64,000 bases of DNA from Leucocoprinus leucothites. Lineage: Eukaryota > Basidiomycota > Agaricomycetes > Agaricales > Agaricaceae. This document shows positions 42,157-54,259 of this stretch, in pieces. The notes under the pieces are model-generated. The model searched no databases and was not told where the DNA came from. It saw nothing but the letters and a program-made list of their open reading frames with translations. Each line of letters begins with the position of its first letter. The first letter of the stretch is position 1. Position numbers and translations under genes: made by a program. Where the stretch lies: contig JAACJO010000028.1 in assembly GCA_013368445.1 (NCBI GenBank), positions 310,001-374,000 of the forward strand, in the 5' to 3' direction.

Positions 42157-45100
42157 CATCCACGTCTAATCCATCAAAAACCTCTACCGGACAGTGCACA
42201 CCCTCTTATTTATCCTCTTGCTCATCAACACCAGATTCAAATGAACCTATTTATTTCTCGAATGGACTACAGAACGATAGCTACCCTAGACCAAAAACCC
42301 CGACAGGACTCTCCTATTTAAATGAAGTTTCCCTTACACCTATGCAATCCAACACTCTTTATCTTCCCCTCAAAGTGCACCTACCCAAGAGAACCATGGA
42401 TACCTTAGCACTCCTTGATTCAGGAGCAGGAGCCAATCTTGTTGACCAAGATCTCGCAAATGAATGGAAACTTCCAAGAAGAAAACTCCCAAAACCACTC
42501 GCCATCAGGAATGGAGATGGATCAGTTGTAGAAAACACATCCATCACCAATTACATAGTGATCGAAACTACTATTTATGGAAAGCGAATCAAAACCAACA
42601 CAATTGTCGCAAACCTAGGATGACCTAGAATAATCTATGGAATCCCATGGTTTTCAAAACACAACCCCAACATAGTTTGGACCAAGAAAACCCTTTCTTG
42701 GCAATCTTACCTTGAAAACCAAGAATTCACTACATTATTAGATTCAGCATTTTCCGACGCAATCGGACTGGATGAACTCAACCTGTCAAACAAAGATTTC
42801 ATCGAATTCAACACCAAAACAGCACATTCTCAGACATTTGCCCAACAACACGGAGAAAAGAAAGAAACTGATCCCACGAAAATTGTACCCAATCATCTTT
42901 ATGAATTTCTCGATCTCTTCAGTGAAAAGAAAAGTGAATGATTCCCACCATCTCAAACCTATGACCACAAAATCAAGATGAAACCATTGTTTCAACCCAA
43001 AGCTTTTCCTTCATACAAACTATTGTATGGAGAAACCCTTGAGCTCAACAAATTCTTGGAAGAAAACCTACAAAAGGGATACATTCGACCATCAAAGTCA
43101 CCAATGGCTTCTCCCTTCTTCTTTGTATCCAAGAAAAATGGATCTCTAAGACCATGCCAAGATTACCAATACCTCAATGAACACACCATCAAAAATGCAT
43201 ATCCAATTCCCAGTATCCAGTCAATTCTCAATCAACTACAAGGATCAAAATACTTCACTGCCCTTGATGTACAACTCGGATATAACAACATTCACATTTT
43301 CGATGGAGATCAATGGAAAGGAGCTTTTTGTACACACAAAGGGTTATTCGAACCCACTGTCATGTTTTTCAGAATGTGCAACAGTCCAGCAACATTTCAA
43401 AACATGATGGATACCATTCTCACTCCTCTCATTCATCGAAACAAGGTCATCGTATACATGGATGATGTGTTGATTCATGTGAAAACAAAACAGGAACTAC
43501 TAGAAATCACACGCCAAGTATTCGAAATCTTTCGAAAACACGACCTCTATCTCAAAGCAGAGAAATGTGATTTCGAAAAAGAGAAACTGGCATACCTAGG
43601 ATTCATAATTTCACCCGATGAAGTATGCATGGACCCAATAAAACTCAAAGGAATAGCAGATTGGCCAATACCCAAAAACCCATGAGACATCTGCAAATTC
43701 ATTGGATTCTGTAACTTCTATCGAAAATTCATACGAAATTATGCACACTATGCAGCTCCCCTCAATGCCCTCCTTCGCAAAAATCAACCATTTCAATGGA
43801 ATTCAGAAGCTCAAATATCATTCGACATCCTCAAAAAGAAATTTCTACAAGAACCCGTCCTTATCACCCCTGATCTAACCAAACCTTTTGAAATACAAAC
43901 CAACGCTTCAAACCATGCATCAGGTGCAGTTTTACTTCAAAAAGATTCAAATGGTACCATGCACCCGTGTTTCTTCCACTCAAAAGGACTTTCCCCCACT
44001 GAAAAATGCTACCACACATCCGAACAAGAATTCCTTGCAATCATCCGTGCATTACAAGAATGGCAACACTACATTGATGGCTCACCACATGAAACTGTCA
44101 TATGGACTGATCATGACAATATTATCCATTGGGCTAAACCATCAAAGTTATCCTGACAGACAATTCGATGGTCTGCCCTCATCAGTGCCCATAAAGTCAA
44201 GATCCGCCACATTGCCGGCATCAAAAATGTCATGGCTGATGCACTCTCACACCGACCCGACCACATCACTGAAGAAGAAGAAAAGCCACAAGCAGCCATC
44301 CCTGCCCATATGTTTGATACATCATCCTTCCCAGCAATAGACGTTGATATCCTCGATCCGGAAATCAAAGAATCACTCCCAACAAAACCCAATGGTTCAC
44401 CCCACATCGATGAAAAAGGACGTTTCACACTCCCTGCCTACAATACATTCAAGAAGTACTTACTCCAACGAGCACATGACACCCCAGCAGCAGGACACCC
44501 TGGTACAACCGAAACCATATGTAAATTAGAAGAATACATCACATGGCCCAGAATGAGAGCTTTTGTCAAGAACTGTGTGAAAGGATGCCCCATCTGTCAA
44601 CAACACAAGATCAACAGATGACCTTTCAAGCCCCCACTCCAACCCATTAAAGGACCTTGCTCTCTTCAACCGTTCGCACAAATAGCCATGGATCTCATCA
44701 CTGATCTTCCAGAAGTCAATGGATTCAATTCTATTTTGCCCATAGTGGACCACGGACTCACAAAAGGGATAATTATAGTACCAACATGAAAAGAAGCCAC
44801 TGCAGATCACATCTCTGATCTGTTAATCAAAAACGTCTTCTCATGTTTCGGAACCCCAGACAAAATTATCTCTGATTGAGACCCTAGATTTGTTGCTAAA
44901 TCTGTCCAAGCTTTGTTCAAAAAGCTAGGAATAGAACATGCATGATCTACCGCATACCACCCTCAATCCGACAGTACCACTGAACGCTTCAACCAAGAAA
45001 TCGAAATGTACCTCTCTGCTTACTGCTCCAAAAATGCACTTGACTGGCCAAAGAAACTACCCCTTGTCAAATTTGCACACAACTCCAGAACCCATTCAAG

Positions 45101-45725
45101 TCAATCACAAACACCCTTTGAACTGATGTATGGTCATCCCCTCAAAGCTTTCCCAACAGATCAAGAACCAACAAACAATCCGGCGACCAAAGACCACATC
45201 AGCTGGATAAAGAATATCCGCATAGCCACACAAGATTCGCATGAGAAAGCAAGGCAAACTATGACCGAACACATCAAAGGCCCACTCCCAAAACTAGAAG
45301 TAGGACAAAGAGTTTGGCTAGATTCATGCAATCTCCCTATTTGAGCACCATCAAGGAAACTATCAGCAAAACGTGTAGGACCATTTGAAATCACAAAGAA
45401 GCTTGGACCTGTGAATTATGAACTAAAATTACCCAAATCATGGAAAGTTCATCCCTGCTTCCACGTAGGACTCCTATGGCCAGTAACTGAGAATGATGAA
45501 TATGGAAATCATTTCGAGAACCTGCCACCTGATCTAGTAGAAGGAGAAGAAGAATGGGAAGTCGAAGATGTTGTTTGCCATCACAAAACACGCTGCAGAA
45601 AGATTGAATATCTGATTCACTGGAAAAGATACCCCAATTTGGAACGGACATGGCAGCCCGCAGACACCCTAAAGAATGCACAGGAGATGCTAGACACTTA
45701 TAAACAACATCACAAACTTCGTTGA
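42156..45725 (+). pseudogene. Gypsy-2 pol: protease-RT-RNase H-integrase-chromodomain, many stops
   Basis: Protease: 'ALLDSGAGANLVDQDLA'. RT: 'GYIRPSKSPMASPFFFVSKK', 'TALDVQLGYNNIHI' and 'VYMDDVLIHV'. RNase H: 'FEIQTNASNHASGAVL' (usual D to N) and 'TSEQEFLAIIRAL'. Integrase: 'CVKGCPICQQHKINR', 'AMDLITDLP', 'IISD*DPRFVAKS' and 'STAYHPQSDSTTERFNQE' (usual DGTTERF changed to DSTTERF). Chromodomain: 'EEEWEVEDVVCHHK'...'IHWKRYPNLERTWQPADTL'. TGA codons include 42621, 42938, 43683, 44154, 44619, 44787, 44877, 44943, 45342 and 45723 (first base), in contexts where Arg is expected. Few or no frameshifts: the frame is kept throughout, so decay is almost only by point change. Confidence 0.87.
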
Positions 45726-46830
45726 AAAACCAGAATCATGCAGCATCTCATTCCAAACACCACCCCAGAGCCTTATACCTACCAAACCAACATTCCTCTA
45801 GTACCCCTTCGCAAATCAGACATCACATCTAATTCTGATCATTTATCTCCACGCCCTCCAACATATACCTCACCTGGAACAGGAACGAGCTATGTCATTG
45901 CCCCTACAGTCACGACCATCACACAGCCCTCTTCCTCAATTTCGGAAGATTCCCCACCAGAAGAAACCTACACCAACCCCACTAGAGCTATTCAAACCTT
46001 CCAGCTCTATGACGCCCCCTTCACTGAAGCTAGGGCCACTCTCCGCGAAGATTCACTTGATGCTGTTCAGTTCGACCTATTCAGGGAGGACTGGACTACT
46101 CTTCTATTTCTTAAACACACGTTGCTCCACCACTCACATTCCTTCAAGTGTCACATTGACTCACTTCGCTGAACTGTCGAATCACCTGTCATTAGGAAAA
46201 TCGTGTCAGCGGCTGAACAAGCCCTTCACACTTTCCCAAAGGCTCCAGATCCAAGTGAGCCTAGTGAGACTTGACAAGGATCTGAACTCCCTACTCTCCA
46301 GTACCCAGATGGACCTGATGATGGAACCAATGGAGTTCTCTCTGAACTTCCTAATGTGGCTCGACCTGACACCCCTCAGAGAATGGAACAGACTGGAACG
46401 AATGATCATCGACTACGATTGCCACAAACAGAACCCAACCCGGTTCCCACCTCCGAAAGTACTACACCGAGAGACTACTGTGCAATCTGTAGGGTCGATG
46501 GTCATTTCGTGGACCAATGCGAACACTACACCTGCCACTACTGTCAACACCCCACCCCTGGACATCTCGGAAGATACTGCTTCCTCAACAAACATCGAGC
46601 ATGTACCACCCGAGAATTCACACAGGTCTTACAATGATGAGCAGTCGCAAAATTCCCACAACTACACCTCTTTCCCCTCACCTCATTCATCAGCGGAGTC
46701 TCTGATTGAGAACGACGATGGCTCAAACCTATCCTTACCAATAAACATCCATCCCAGGTATTTAGACCCGGAGACCTCCATTGAGTTGGTATCTCCTTCT
46801 GGGGCAGTCTCATCGGTATGCTAGAGCTGT
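45726..46830 (+). pseudogene. C-terminal extension of Gypsy-2 polyprotein with two zinc knuckles
   Basis: After the TGA at 45723-45725 the same pol frame stays coding to 46637 (other TGAs at 46170-46172 and about 46273). The product is Thr/Pro/Ser-rich, then has CAICRVDGHFVDQC (C-x2-C-x4-H-x4-C) followed by CHYCQHPTPGHLGRYC (C-x2-C-x6-H-x4-C). A further coding-like stretch in another frame ('SLIENDDGSNLSLPINIHP') runs to 46824. Ty3/gypsy pol normally ends at or soon after the chromodomain, so knuckles here are odd. They may aid RNA or DNA binding; this is inference. Confidence 0.65.
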
Positions 46831-49773
46831 CCCCTACTTTGGTAGCCCTTTCATTGTCTTATGTCAACCACCTTCAAGTGATAATCCATAGAGTTAGTGC
46901 TATAGGCTGGCACAAAGCTGTGATAAGTGCTAACTGTTAGTATCCTGGAGCTCAGGAGCTGATGTTATGACTGAGTAGGGGAGCTGACCATTCCCATGCT
47001 TGAGATCAACCTGCTATTCTTTTGAAGACCCACCAACCTGAGGTGCCATGACCTCCACCTGGGCCTTCTATTCCCATTGTGAGGTGGATGAATCCGTGAT
47101 CCCATCAAGACCTAATGACTACCATCTTGGCAACCATGACCATGACTACCACCAAGTCCAAACCCAACATGTGAGTGAGGTCATCAAACCTACAGTACCA
47201 CTGAGGAAGGGGTTATAATGAGCAACTTTCTTTGGCGCAATAATGATTGGTGAACACGCCCATCACTTGAGCAGTCAGTTCGTGAAGGGGGTTGAAGTAG
47301 TGCACATGTGAGTATCATCTGTGACTGCTATCTTGACCACTAGGCTAACAGGCTCAACACTCAACATAGTGTTAAGCTGGTGGCAGAGGAGGAGTTTGAG
47401 GCTACTGAGGTGCAGTAAAGTTTAGAAGAGTGTACAAGATAGAGGAATGCTCATTAGCATCAACAATAGTAGGAGCATGAACTCCAGGGGGAATGGGCAA
47501 GTGATATTCTGGGTTCTCATTGTGTCGGTGAGCAACTAAGAATCCTATGTGGCCATCAGGGATAGGACGATTGTTAATGCCATATTCCCCTTGACAAATC
47601 AAGTTTGTGGAGCTTAAGTAGAGTTCAGAGAGAATGGGCATTGCCCTCCTCAAACCACACACTTTTACACTGGAGAATTGCTGCAGTCCTGGTTGTTATT
47701 ACCTGATGACTGGGAGTGTGCAACATCCCCATTGGTGGTCAGATATAATTCTCCCTAGGTATGCCGGATAAACTCTTTACTCTCTGTAGCTCGAAGTACT
47801 GAGTGGGTGCTTTCGGGCTAGATACCTTATTGAATGGTATTCACTCAATCGCTGACGGCTGTCATAGTACCTGTCTAGTATAGAATCACCTTGCCCTTAC
47901 CTCTGCTGTTGCTCACACTCTTCCTTACTTTCAAAGGCATGGAGAAAACAGGTCCATCTATGAGTCGGAACTACTGTCCTATCACATCCCTAAGCCAATG
48001 GTCATATCTTGGGCTGGCTTCCCTGTAGACCCTCATGCATACAAACCCCTCAAAGGGTTCCTTGGTGACAAATACAAGAATGTGCGCATCCTACTGGAGA
48101 TCCCAATAGTAAGGCAGCTGCAGTTTCTCCTTGAAATAAACCCACATTCAAGCACAAAAGGGTGGGTGGTGAACAGGATGATGATGCAGAAGCAACAACT
48201 GGTAGAGCATCGAAGCACACAAAAACTGAACAGCGTGTTCAAGGGGCTGGGATGAGACACACTGTTGAAGAGGAAATGGCAAGTCAAAGCAAGGAGGGGG
48301 TGAGCTGGCCAGGATTAATGGCATAAAACAGATAGCTATCCTCTATGATAGCCAATAAATTGAAGTTGGGTCTGTGGTGAGGTAAGACCACACTCACCTC
48401 TCCCCGATTCCATGGCTCAATGAACCTCCACAGTAAAAGCAAGTACAAATCAAATGCAGATTTGACACTAGTGCTGGTACACCCTTCTCTCTGCCTAGTC
48501 CTCACAATTGACTCATGTGACCCTTCTATCTAGCACATGTCCTAAGTGGAGAAATCAGGTTCATCTCCCTTTCACTTCTTCAACCAAAACATGCGACAAT
48601 CACCAGTCTTACTCAAACCTGCAGGCTCATGCCCCCAGCAATGCTCATACATGCAAGCACCTCAAGGCCTCAACAGGGTCCCACCACCATGAAGAAATCA
48701 CTCACAAAGGGCAGTGTTCTTATAAAAGCGGCCAATGAAGATGCAGGGAGGGAGGGTGTGGTGCCGGAATTATTGTTGGTGAATAAGTGGTATTTTGGTG
48801 GTGGATTGGATGCAAAGGGGTGGTGGGTCTCTGAATAGGTGAGGTGTTTTGCTTTGATTTAGCTGGTTTTGAATGTTGCTGACTCTTTGTCCCTCTGTCG
48901 TGTTGTTCCATCCCTATCACCTTGTTAGGTGTTCACCTCGAGTCCATACTCCATATGCCCTGCACTTGTACACATGTATGCATGTAGAATATATCATGAC
49001 AAAACAAAGTTGACTAGTGGACTGTGTAATCCGTTTATGCCCCCTCAGTGGTTCCTGGACAGTGAGGAGCCAGTCTTTGCCCTTTATTGAGTGAGTGCTG
49101 AATTAATCTGCCCATGTTTCAGAACTCTCAAAGGACGCTACACTTGATGGGGAATTCCAATCTACAGTATTCATTGTGAAAACCGCCAATTGTCTGTATC
49201 ATAGTGAATCCTTCTTGCTTCTTACTGTTCACACACCATCACACTATCCTCATTATCATAGGGAGGTCCTTGTGTGTGAGGTGTGCTGGATTTTCTCCCT
49301 TTCTCTTCATCACCTGGGTGTTCTGTCATTTGACTCACATACTCAGGAGCTATCGCTTATCATACCACCTCTTGTGTTATATGCTGTACTAACCCAACAG
49401 GCATTCTAATATTTACCTACAGGTATTCAATGTTCCATCCTATGTCAATGAACCATTCGACTCTCATCTCAAATTCCATCAATCCTTCTTCAGCCTTGGA
49501 GGATTGCATTGTCCTGAGTATGTGAACATGGTTGTGCAGGAGAAGGCTTGGGATAAGCAATATGCATTGGAAGTGCTGAAATACATTGAGGGGGTTGGTT
49601 GATGTTATGTCAGCTGAATTCATACATCGCAGTTTTATTTTGGGATTTTCAAGGTGCTGATTATGGCCTGTTTTGAAGGCTGCATAAAGGGACTCAGTGG
49701 TTGACATCCCTCAAGGTTAGAGGTAAACATAAGTACTCATGAAATATATTTCATCTGATGATTATTTGTAGAT
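46831..49773. other. Stretch without recognisable gene
   Basis: Mixed-composition sequence with short open frames only. Two look slightly coding but are not recognised: 47402-47662 minus (86 codons, with 'GYGINNRPIPDGH'-like sequence) and 47998-48255 plus (85 codons, 'GWVVNRMMMQKQQLV'). A 140-bp segment at 49596-49735 recurs at 56039-56160. No LTR, TIR or tRNA was seen. Confidence 0.5.
49596..49735 (+). repeat. Dispersed repeat, copy 1
   Basis: Shares with 56039-56160 (same orientation) the core TCAGCTGAATT, GCAGTTTTATTTTGGGATTTT, AAGGCTGCAT(T)AAGGGA and TTGACAT(CC)C.CAAGGTTA, at roughly 80% identity by eye. No ORF is conserved. Nature unknown: old MITE/SINE-like repeat or parts of duplicated genes. 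Confidence 0.5.
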
Positions 49774-52620
49774 ATGGAGGTGGAGGTGGGGAGCACAATG
49801 GCAAAGATACAGGAACTACACATGCCACTTGAGAAAATCCAGAATCAGCAAGTGGTCATGATATGTCGAAGTAGCAGAAGGCGACAGAGTGGTATCTTGC
49901 CAAGAGGCAGATGCTTGCTAGTCGAAAGGAGAAGTGTAATAGGAATGTTTGAGGTTTGAGTGTACTTCCTGAGGAGGTGTTTGAGAAGTATATCAATGAA
50001 TGGTTGGATAAGGTGGGTGCCCTCATACTTGCACACACGATTTGCCTTCTCCAACATATTTATCTAGCTTGTGAAAAAGCTACACACCGTCAATGAAGGT
50101 CCAAAGAAGCTTGCTTGTGTCAAACAAGAGACATTTGAGCAGTACATAACTTTACAAAACAATGTGACAAGCTACTCAGGCACTGTAAAGAGCTGGAAAA
50201 TCTGCAGTGTCAATTGAGGACCTGGTACAAGTGCCTGATCAGAGGAAGGATGAAGTGATTGAAAAGACGTTTAAGCATGTAGCAAAGAATTTTGAAGAGG
50301 TGTTTGAGAAGCTTGTACCTGCTCGGCAAAGGAGGTTGATTATTCAGAGAAGGATTGATTAAGACAAGGAGATGGATGATAAGGAGAATGAGGAGGCACA
50401 GCAAAGTATGATTGAGAATTATACAAGTGTGTTGATAAAGGTAAGCTTGTGCTCACATGGTAGTGATGGTGATGGTGATGAATGTGTTAGGTTTTGTTTA
50501 ATTCAAAAGTGGATGAGGGGTTGCACATTCAGCTCTTGGGTGGGTAGAAGTCATTGGTGGCTTTGGCGACAGGTGTGATTATTGACTGTTGATGATCATT
50601 GTCATGAACTTGACTGTGCTGTAGTTTTTGTGATTTAAAGATGTGATCCTGTGCCATTTTATCTGTTTGATGAGGTGAGTTGAAATTTCAGCTGCAAGGC
50701 ACCCAGTGATATTCATCTCGTCTTATTTAACAGATTGATGCCAACCTTGATGTGCAATACCAAATGGCTGTGGCTTTGATGATTCAACCACTAACTTCAA
50801 CAGCACAAATCACCACCACTTTTTTTTTTTTTTTGGCGGAGCTATTGGGCTTTCAGCAACCACCCATGGCAGCCCCTAGGCCCAGCTAAGTGCACTTGGA
50901 TGGTGCTTTTTTAAAGAACTAAGAGCCACCTCAGGGAAATGCATTATGCATGCCTCATTAAGGCAGTGTGGGACTCACTGTTATCCATGACCATTGGTGA
51001 TCCAATCATCAACCAGCTTTATACCCACTAAAACCCTGTATCTCTTTGGCCAGTCCTTGGGCAATCCCTCTTCATTTAGCAGTGTTCTGCTCCATGTGTA
51101 CTTGACTACCTTTGTTTTGAGGGCTTTCTTGTTGAATCTTTTCTTATTGGTGTGCAGGCAGTCCATCCTTAGTCTGCTGTTTAGCTTGAATCTGAGCATG
51201 CTGAGGATTTGTCTTTTCTTAGGCCACTTGTTTGGGTTATTGTTGTGTTCTATAACTCTTGTGCATCTTAAGGTCCATATGAGGTAGGCTGCCTCAGAGA
51301 TTAGGATTTGGTAGCATCTGGTGTTGCCTGGGTCATGCTTTCCATTAGGCTTCTTGATTTTGGTGGATGTGCATCCAAGGATTTCCCCATATGATGGTTG
51401 GAGCCATTTCCCGGTTTTCTGTTCCCAGATTTGGCTTACTGCTTGCCTGATTATTTCTTGACCAGGGGCTTTACATTTAGTAGGATGTGTTCCATGCTTT
51501 TGGTGGTGTCACAGGCTGCACAGTTGGCTTGGTGGGCCATATTTGGATTGTTATTCCATTTGTCTCCTATTCACTGACCGCCTTTTATTGTTTTGTATAG
51601 GAAGTTCTATTGAGTGCGGAATATGTTCTTTGATTTGAGGAAGTTCCTGAAGATGATTTCTGTTTTCAGGGTGTAGTTTTGATTTTTGAGAAGGTCTTCC
51701 TTGATTCTTTGAATGTTTGACTTACAGGTGTTCTCTTTCAGGACTTTTTCTATTCAGGATCAAGTGTTTGTATGCTAGGGCTTGAGTGATCTTGGAGAGT
51801 TTAATGCCTGGTAGGATTGTGTTGACTGTATGGGGTGGAATTGGTGGGCTGTCTGTTGCTTCTAATTCTGACCCCTGTTTTGTGAGGTTGTCTGCTATTT
51901 CATTCCTGTGGGTTCCATTATAGCCTTTTACCCAGGTGAAGATGGTCTTTGCGGTCCTTGTTCAGAGTGAGTTCATGGTTTCCATTATCAGATTAGTGTT
52001 TTTTGTTTTTGTCCATCCTTCATCTTCCCATTTTTGAGTGTGCTTGATAAGTGCATCTATTGCATATTTGGAGTCTGTTCTGATTTCAAGCTCAGCATGT
52101 ATGTTTGTTGTTTGAAGGGCATAGTTGATTGCATATATTTCTGTGGTTTGGTTTGATTGGTCATATATTTCAGGTACTCTGGCTGCTGTATTCCTTGTAT
52201 TGTTGTCATTGTAAAATATTCCACTTCCAGCTCAGGCTCTCTCATCACCATTGTGATCACAGGATCCATTGGTGTATACCACAGTTGGGCTGTTGTCCAA
52301 GTTTTCTTCAGGAGGGGGAGGGAAGGGGTTCATTGGTTGTTGAGGTTGTTTTGGGATGAAGATTCAAAAGATATCATTTATTGATTTTATTGTGAAGTCA
52401 TTGGATAAGTGAGATTCAATTCTTTGTGTTGGGTGGAATTCTAACAGTTGCCATTGGCCGTTGATTTTGTTTAGGAACAAATCACCACTACTTTCCAGTG
52501 GTGGGAGATGCTTGTGACTGCAAACAAGTTTTATATGGTATTTTGTTTGATAACCAGAAAGTATCTTTGATATGTTTTATTAAGAGAGAGAAGGCACAGG
52601 AGTTTGTAGATCAAATATAG
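49774..52620 (+). pseudogene. smc3: SMC3 (cohesin ATPase) pseudogene, C-terminal part with introns, split by a LINE fragment
   Basis: Translated pieces match the C-terminal coiled coil and ATPase lobe of SMC3: 'STMAKIQ', 'YLAKRQMLASRKEKCNRNV', 'LVKKLHTVNEG', 'DQRKDEVIEKTFKHVAKNF', 'EEVFEKLVPA', 'LIIQRRID', the signature region as 'LLGG*KSLVALAT' (usual LSGGQKS), Walker B 'FYLFDEIDANLD', then after the LINE insert 'EMLVTANKFY' and 'EFVDQ'. Four introns are still recognisable: 50013-50067, 50441-50490, 50573-50624 and 50675-50733. Frameshifts, at least four stops (including CAG to TAG) and the insert at 50821-52476 make it dead. Retained introns rule out a processed copy. Since SMC3 is essential, a working gene must exist elsewhere. 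The N-terminal half was not found. Confidence 0.88.
50821..52476 (-). mobile_element. 5'-truncated LINE fragment (RNase H end) inside the SMC3 pseudogene
   Basis: The minus strand ends in a tail of about 17 A (poly(T) at 50821). The target duplication ACAAATCACCAC(C/T)AC flanks it (about 50805-50819 and 52477-52490). The coding remnant is an RNase H: 'YTNGSCDHNGDERA', 'TEIYAINYALQTT', 'RTDSKYAIDALIKH' and 'GTHRNEIADNL', followed by a tail with a 'CAACDTTKSMEHIL' cluster. It differs clearly from LINE-1 to LINE-4, so it is another LINE family. Several stops. Confidence 0.8.
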
Positions 52621-53041
52621 AACAATATGCAAAAAGAAAACAAAAAGCAAACAAAAAAAGCGAACCATGTATCAAAAACCCATCACACCAAAAAGCCCAT
52701 CAACAGGGAGGGGGGAGTACCAACACAGTATGGTACAGTATGGTTTACACACAACCACAACAAACAACCAAAGGCAATATGGGCTGGACATTTTCTGCAG
52801 TAACCTCCCAGGGTAAAAAAAGCATTAGCAACATATTCATCAACAGTCAAACACTAAAAAAAAAAAGGTGAGCAAAGATATACAATCAGTCTGACTAAGC
52901 ATCAAAAAGAACATACAGTGAAGCACAACAATTACAGGAGAAGAACAGAAAGAGGAGAGTGAGTGAAGACAGGTCCTGACAATACATCAACAAAGTACCT
53001 GGTTCTACCAATTCATCATACTACCCCAGTGCCAAACCTTA
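52621..53041. other. Spacer between SMC3 pseudogene and membrane-protein gene
   Basis: A-rich on the plus strand, with no ORF of note. The two genes would converge here, so it may hold both 3' ends. Confidence 0.4.
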
Positions 53042-54033
53042 ATAAGTAGTACTGTATTTACCAATTGCACTGCTTGGTGCTCCATACTTTATGACATCAT
53101 GACCCATATCCATATTTCCCTTCTTTGCTACATCCTTAAACTTTTCACCAACCCTCTTTGCATGTCCTTCTAAGAGTGCTTCTCCAATATCACACATCAG
53201 AATCAAGAGTAGGAGTAGGGCTAACATCTGTCCAAATGTCCAGTCACCATCACCTCTGACTGTCAGACCTTGATTCTTGCTGATTGCAACTTTGGTATCA
53301 GCCAGAAGGACAACATTGATGATGGCAAACATAGCCAAGCCAGCTCTTGTGAACCTGAGTGCAGATTCTCATTTGAGAGAAAAAGGAAAAAAAACAATGA
53401 TAAACCCAAATTGGCACAGCAAAGAAGCCGATTGGGATGATTAGGTTCAGGCTGGGAAAAAGGAGTAGGCTGTATATGAGAAGAGACCATTTGTGCAGCC
53501 CTTGGGAGCTGATTGAGGCTCATTGACCCATGATGAAAAGCAAAGCTGACAGTGAACAAGGTGGGGAATTCCCAAAGGTGATGGGTTTTGCCCAGAGCCA
53601 TATTCCAACTGCCGATATGAGGGATAGGTGTGCAGAGCTGATGATTAACACTGAATTCTTCATAGCCTTCTTTGTCCAAGAACCACAAAACACTTGTAGG
53701 GCCTGTTGGTCTCCACCTTGCTTCATCTCTTCATCTCTCAGCTCAAATGTATGGTAGGTGTAAAGAACAAAGTATATGAAGAGGTTCATGTTGTTCATCC
53801 AGCTGAGGTTGAGAATGATGGCAGTGTGGTAGTTGGTCAAGCCATGTTGGAGTGCTTGCATGATGACTGACAAGAGAATGGCAAAAGCTGTGATGAGAAT
53901 GGTTGTCAACTTAGTCTTCAAAGCCTTGAGCTCCAACAAGGTGACCTTCCCATCCTGGAGTGAAAAGAGTGCTGGTATGAAGCTAAGCAGACTCTGAGCA
54001 TAGACAGCAGTTTGTATGCTGATGCCAGATGTA

Positions 54034-54248
54034 CAGTGGCTCAAAAAACTGTCCCAATGTTTTCGCATTTTGGACATATTTGCTAATACCAGGGCAGATA
54101 TATGGCCTAGCATCCTGAATATATTCACACAGGTATCTTGACATATTGGGAGCATATATTCCCATGATCACATGACCTTGTCCATCAATGAATTAGTAAT
54201 GAATTATCGAAAATATCTACTCATTGGGACAGTTTTTTGACCCTCTGT
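54034..54248 (+). repeat. Tc1 element left terminal inverted repeat
   Basis: Outer end CAGTGGCTCAAAAAACTGTC, inner end ATTGGGACAGTTTTTTGACCC: the inner end is the outer end inverted, so each TIR is itself bounded by a 19-20 bp inverted repeat (likely transposase sites). Confidence 0.9.
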
Positions 54249-54259
54249 TATCTACCTAC

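Larger units (their letters stand above)
39336..46830 (+). mobile_element. Gypsy-2: decayed chromodomain Ty3/gypsy element, no 3' LTR found
   Basis: gag (40369-42156) and pol (about 42156-46637) are in different frames, with domains protease, RT, RNase H, integrase, chromodomain, then an extra C-terminal part with zinc knuckles. About fifteen TGA codons interrupt it, nearly all where a CGA Arg is expected (e.g. 'ISD*DPRF'). A candidate 5' LTR precedes gag; I found no second copy after 46830, so the right end is uncertain or deleted. Confidence 0.85.

Noticed and set aside
45892..46824. 310-codon plus-strand frame at the end of Gypsy-2
   Set aside because: Most of it is out of frame with the zinc-knuckle extension, which has clear motifs; only the last 60 codons look coding. 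Kept as part of the extension, not as a separate gene.
53263..53688. Minus-strand frame of 141 codons in the membrane-protein gene
   Set aside because: It overlaps the frame with conserved hydrophobic motifs and crosses the probable intron; a shadow.
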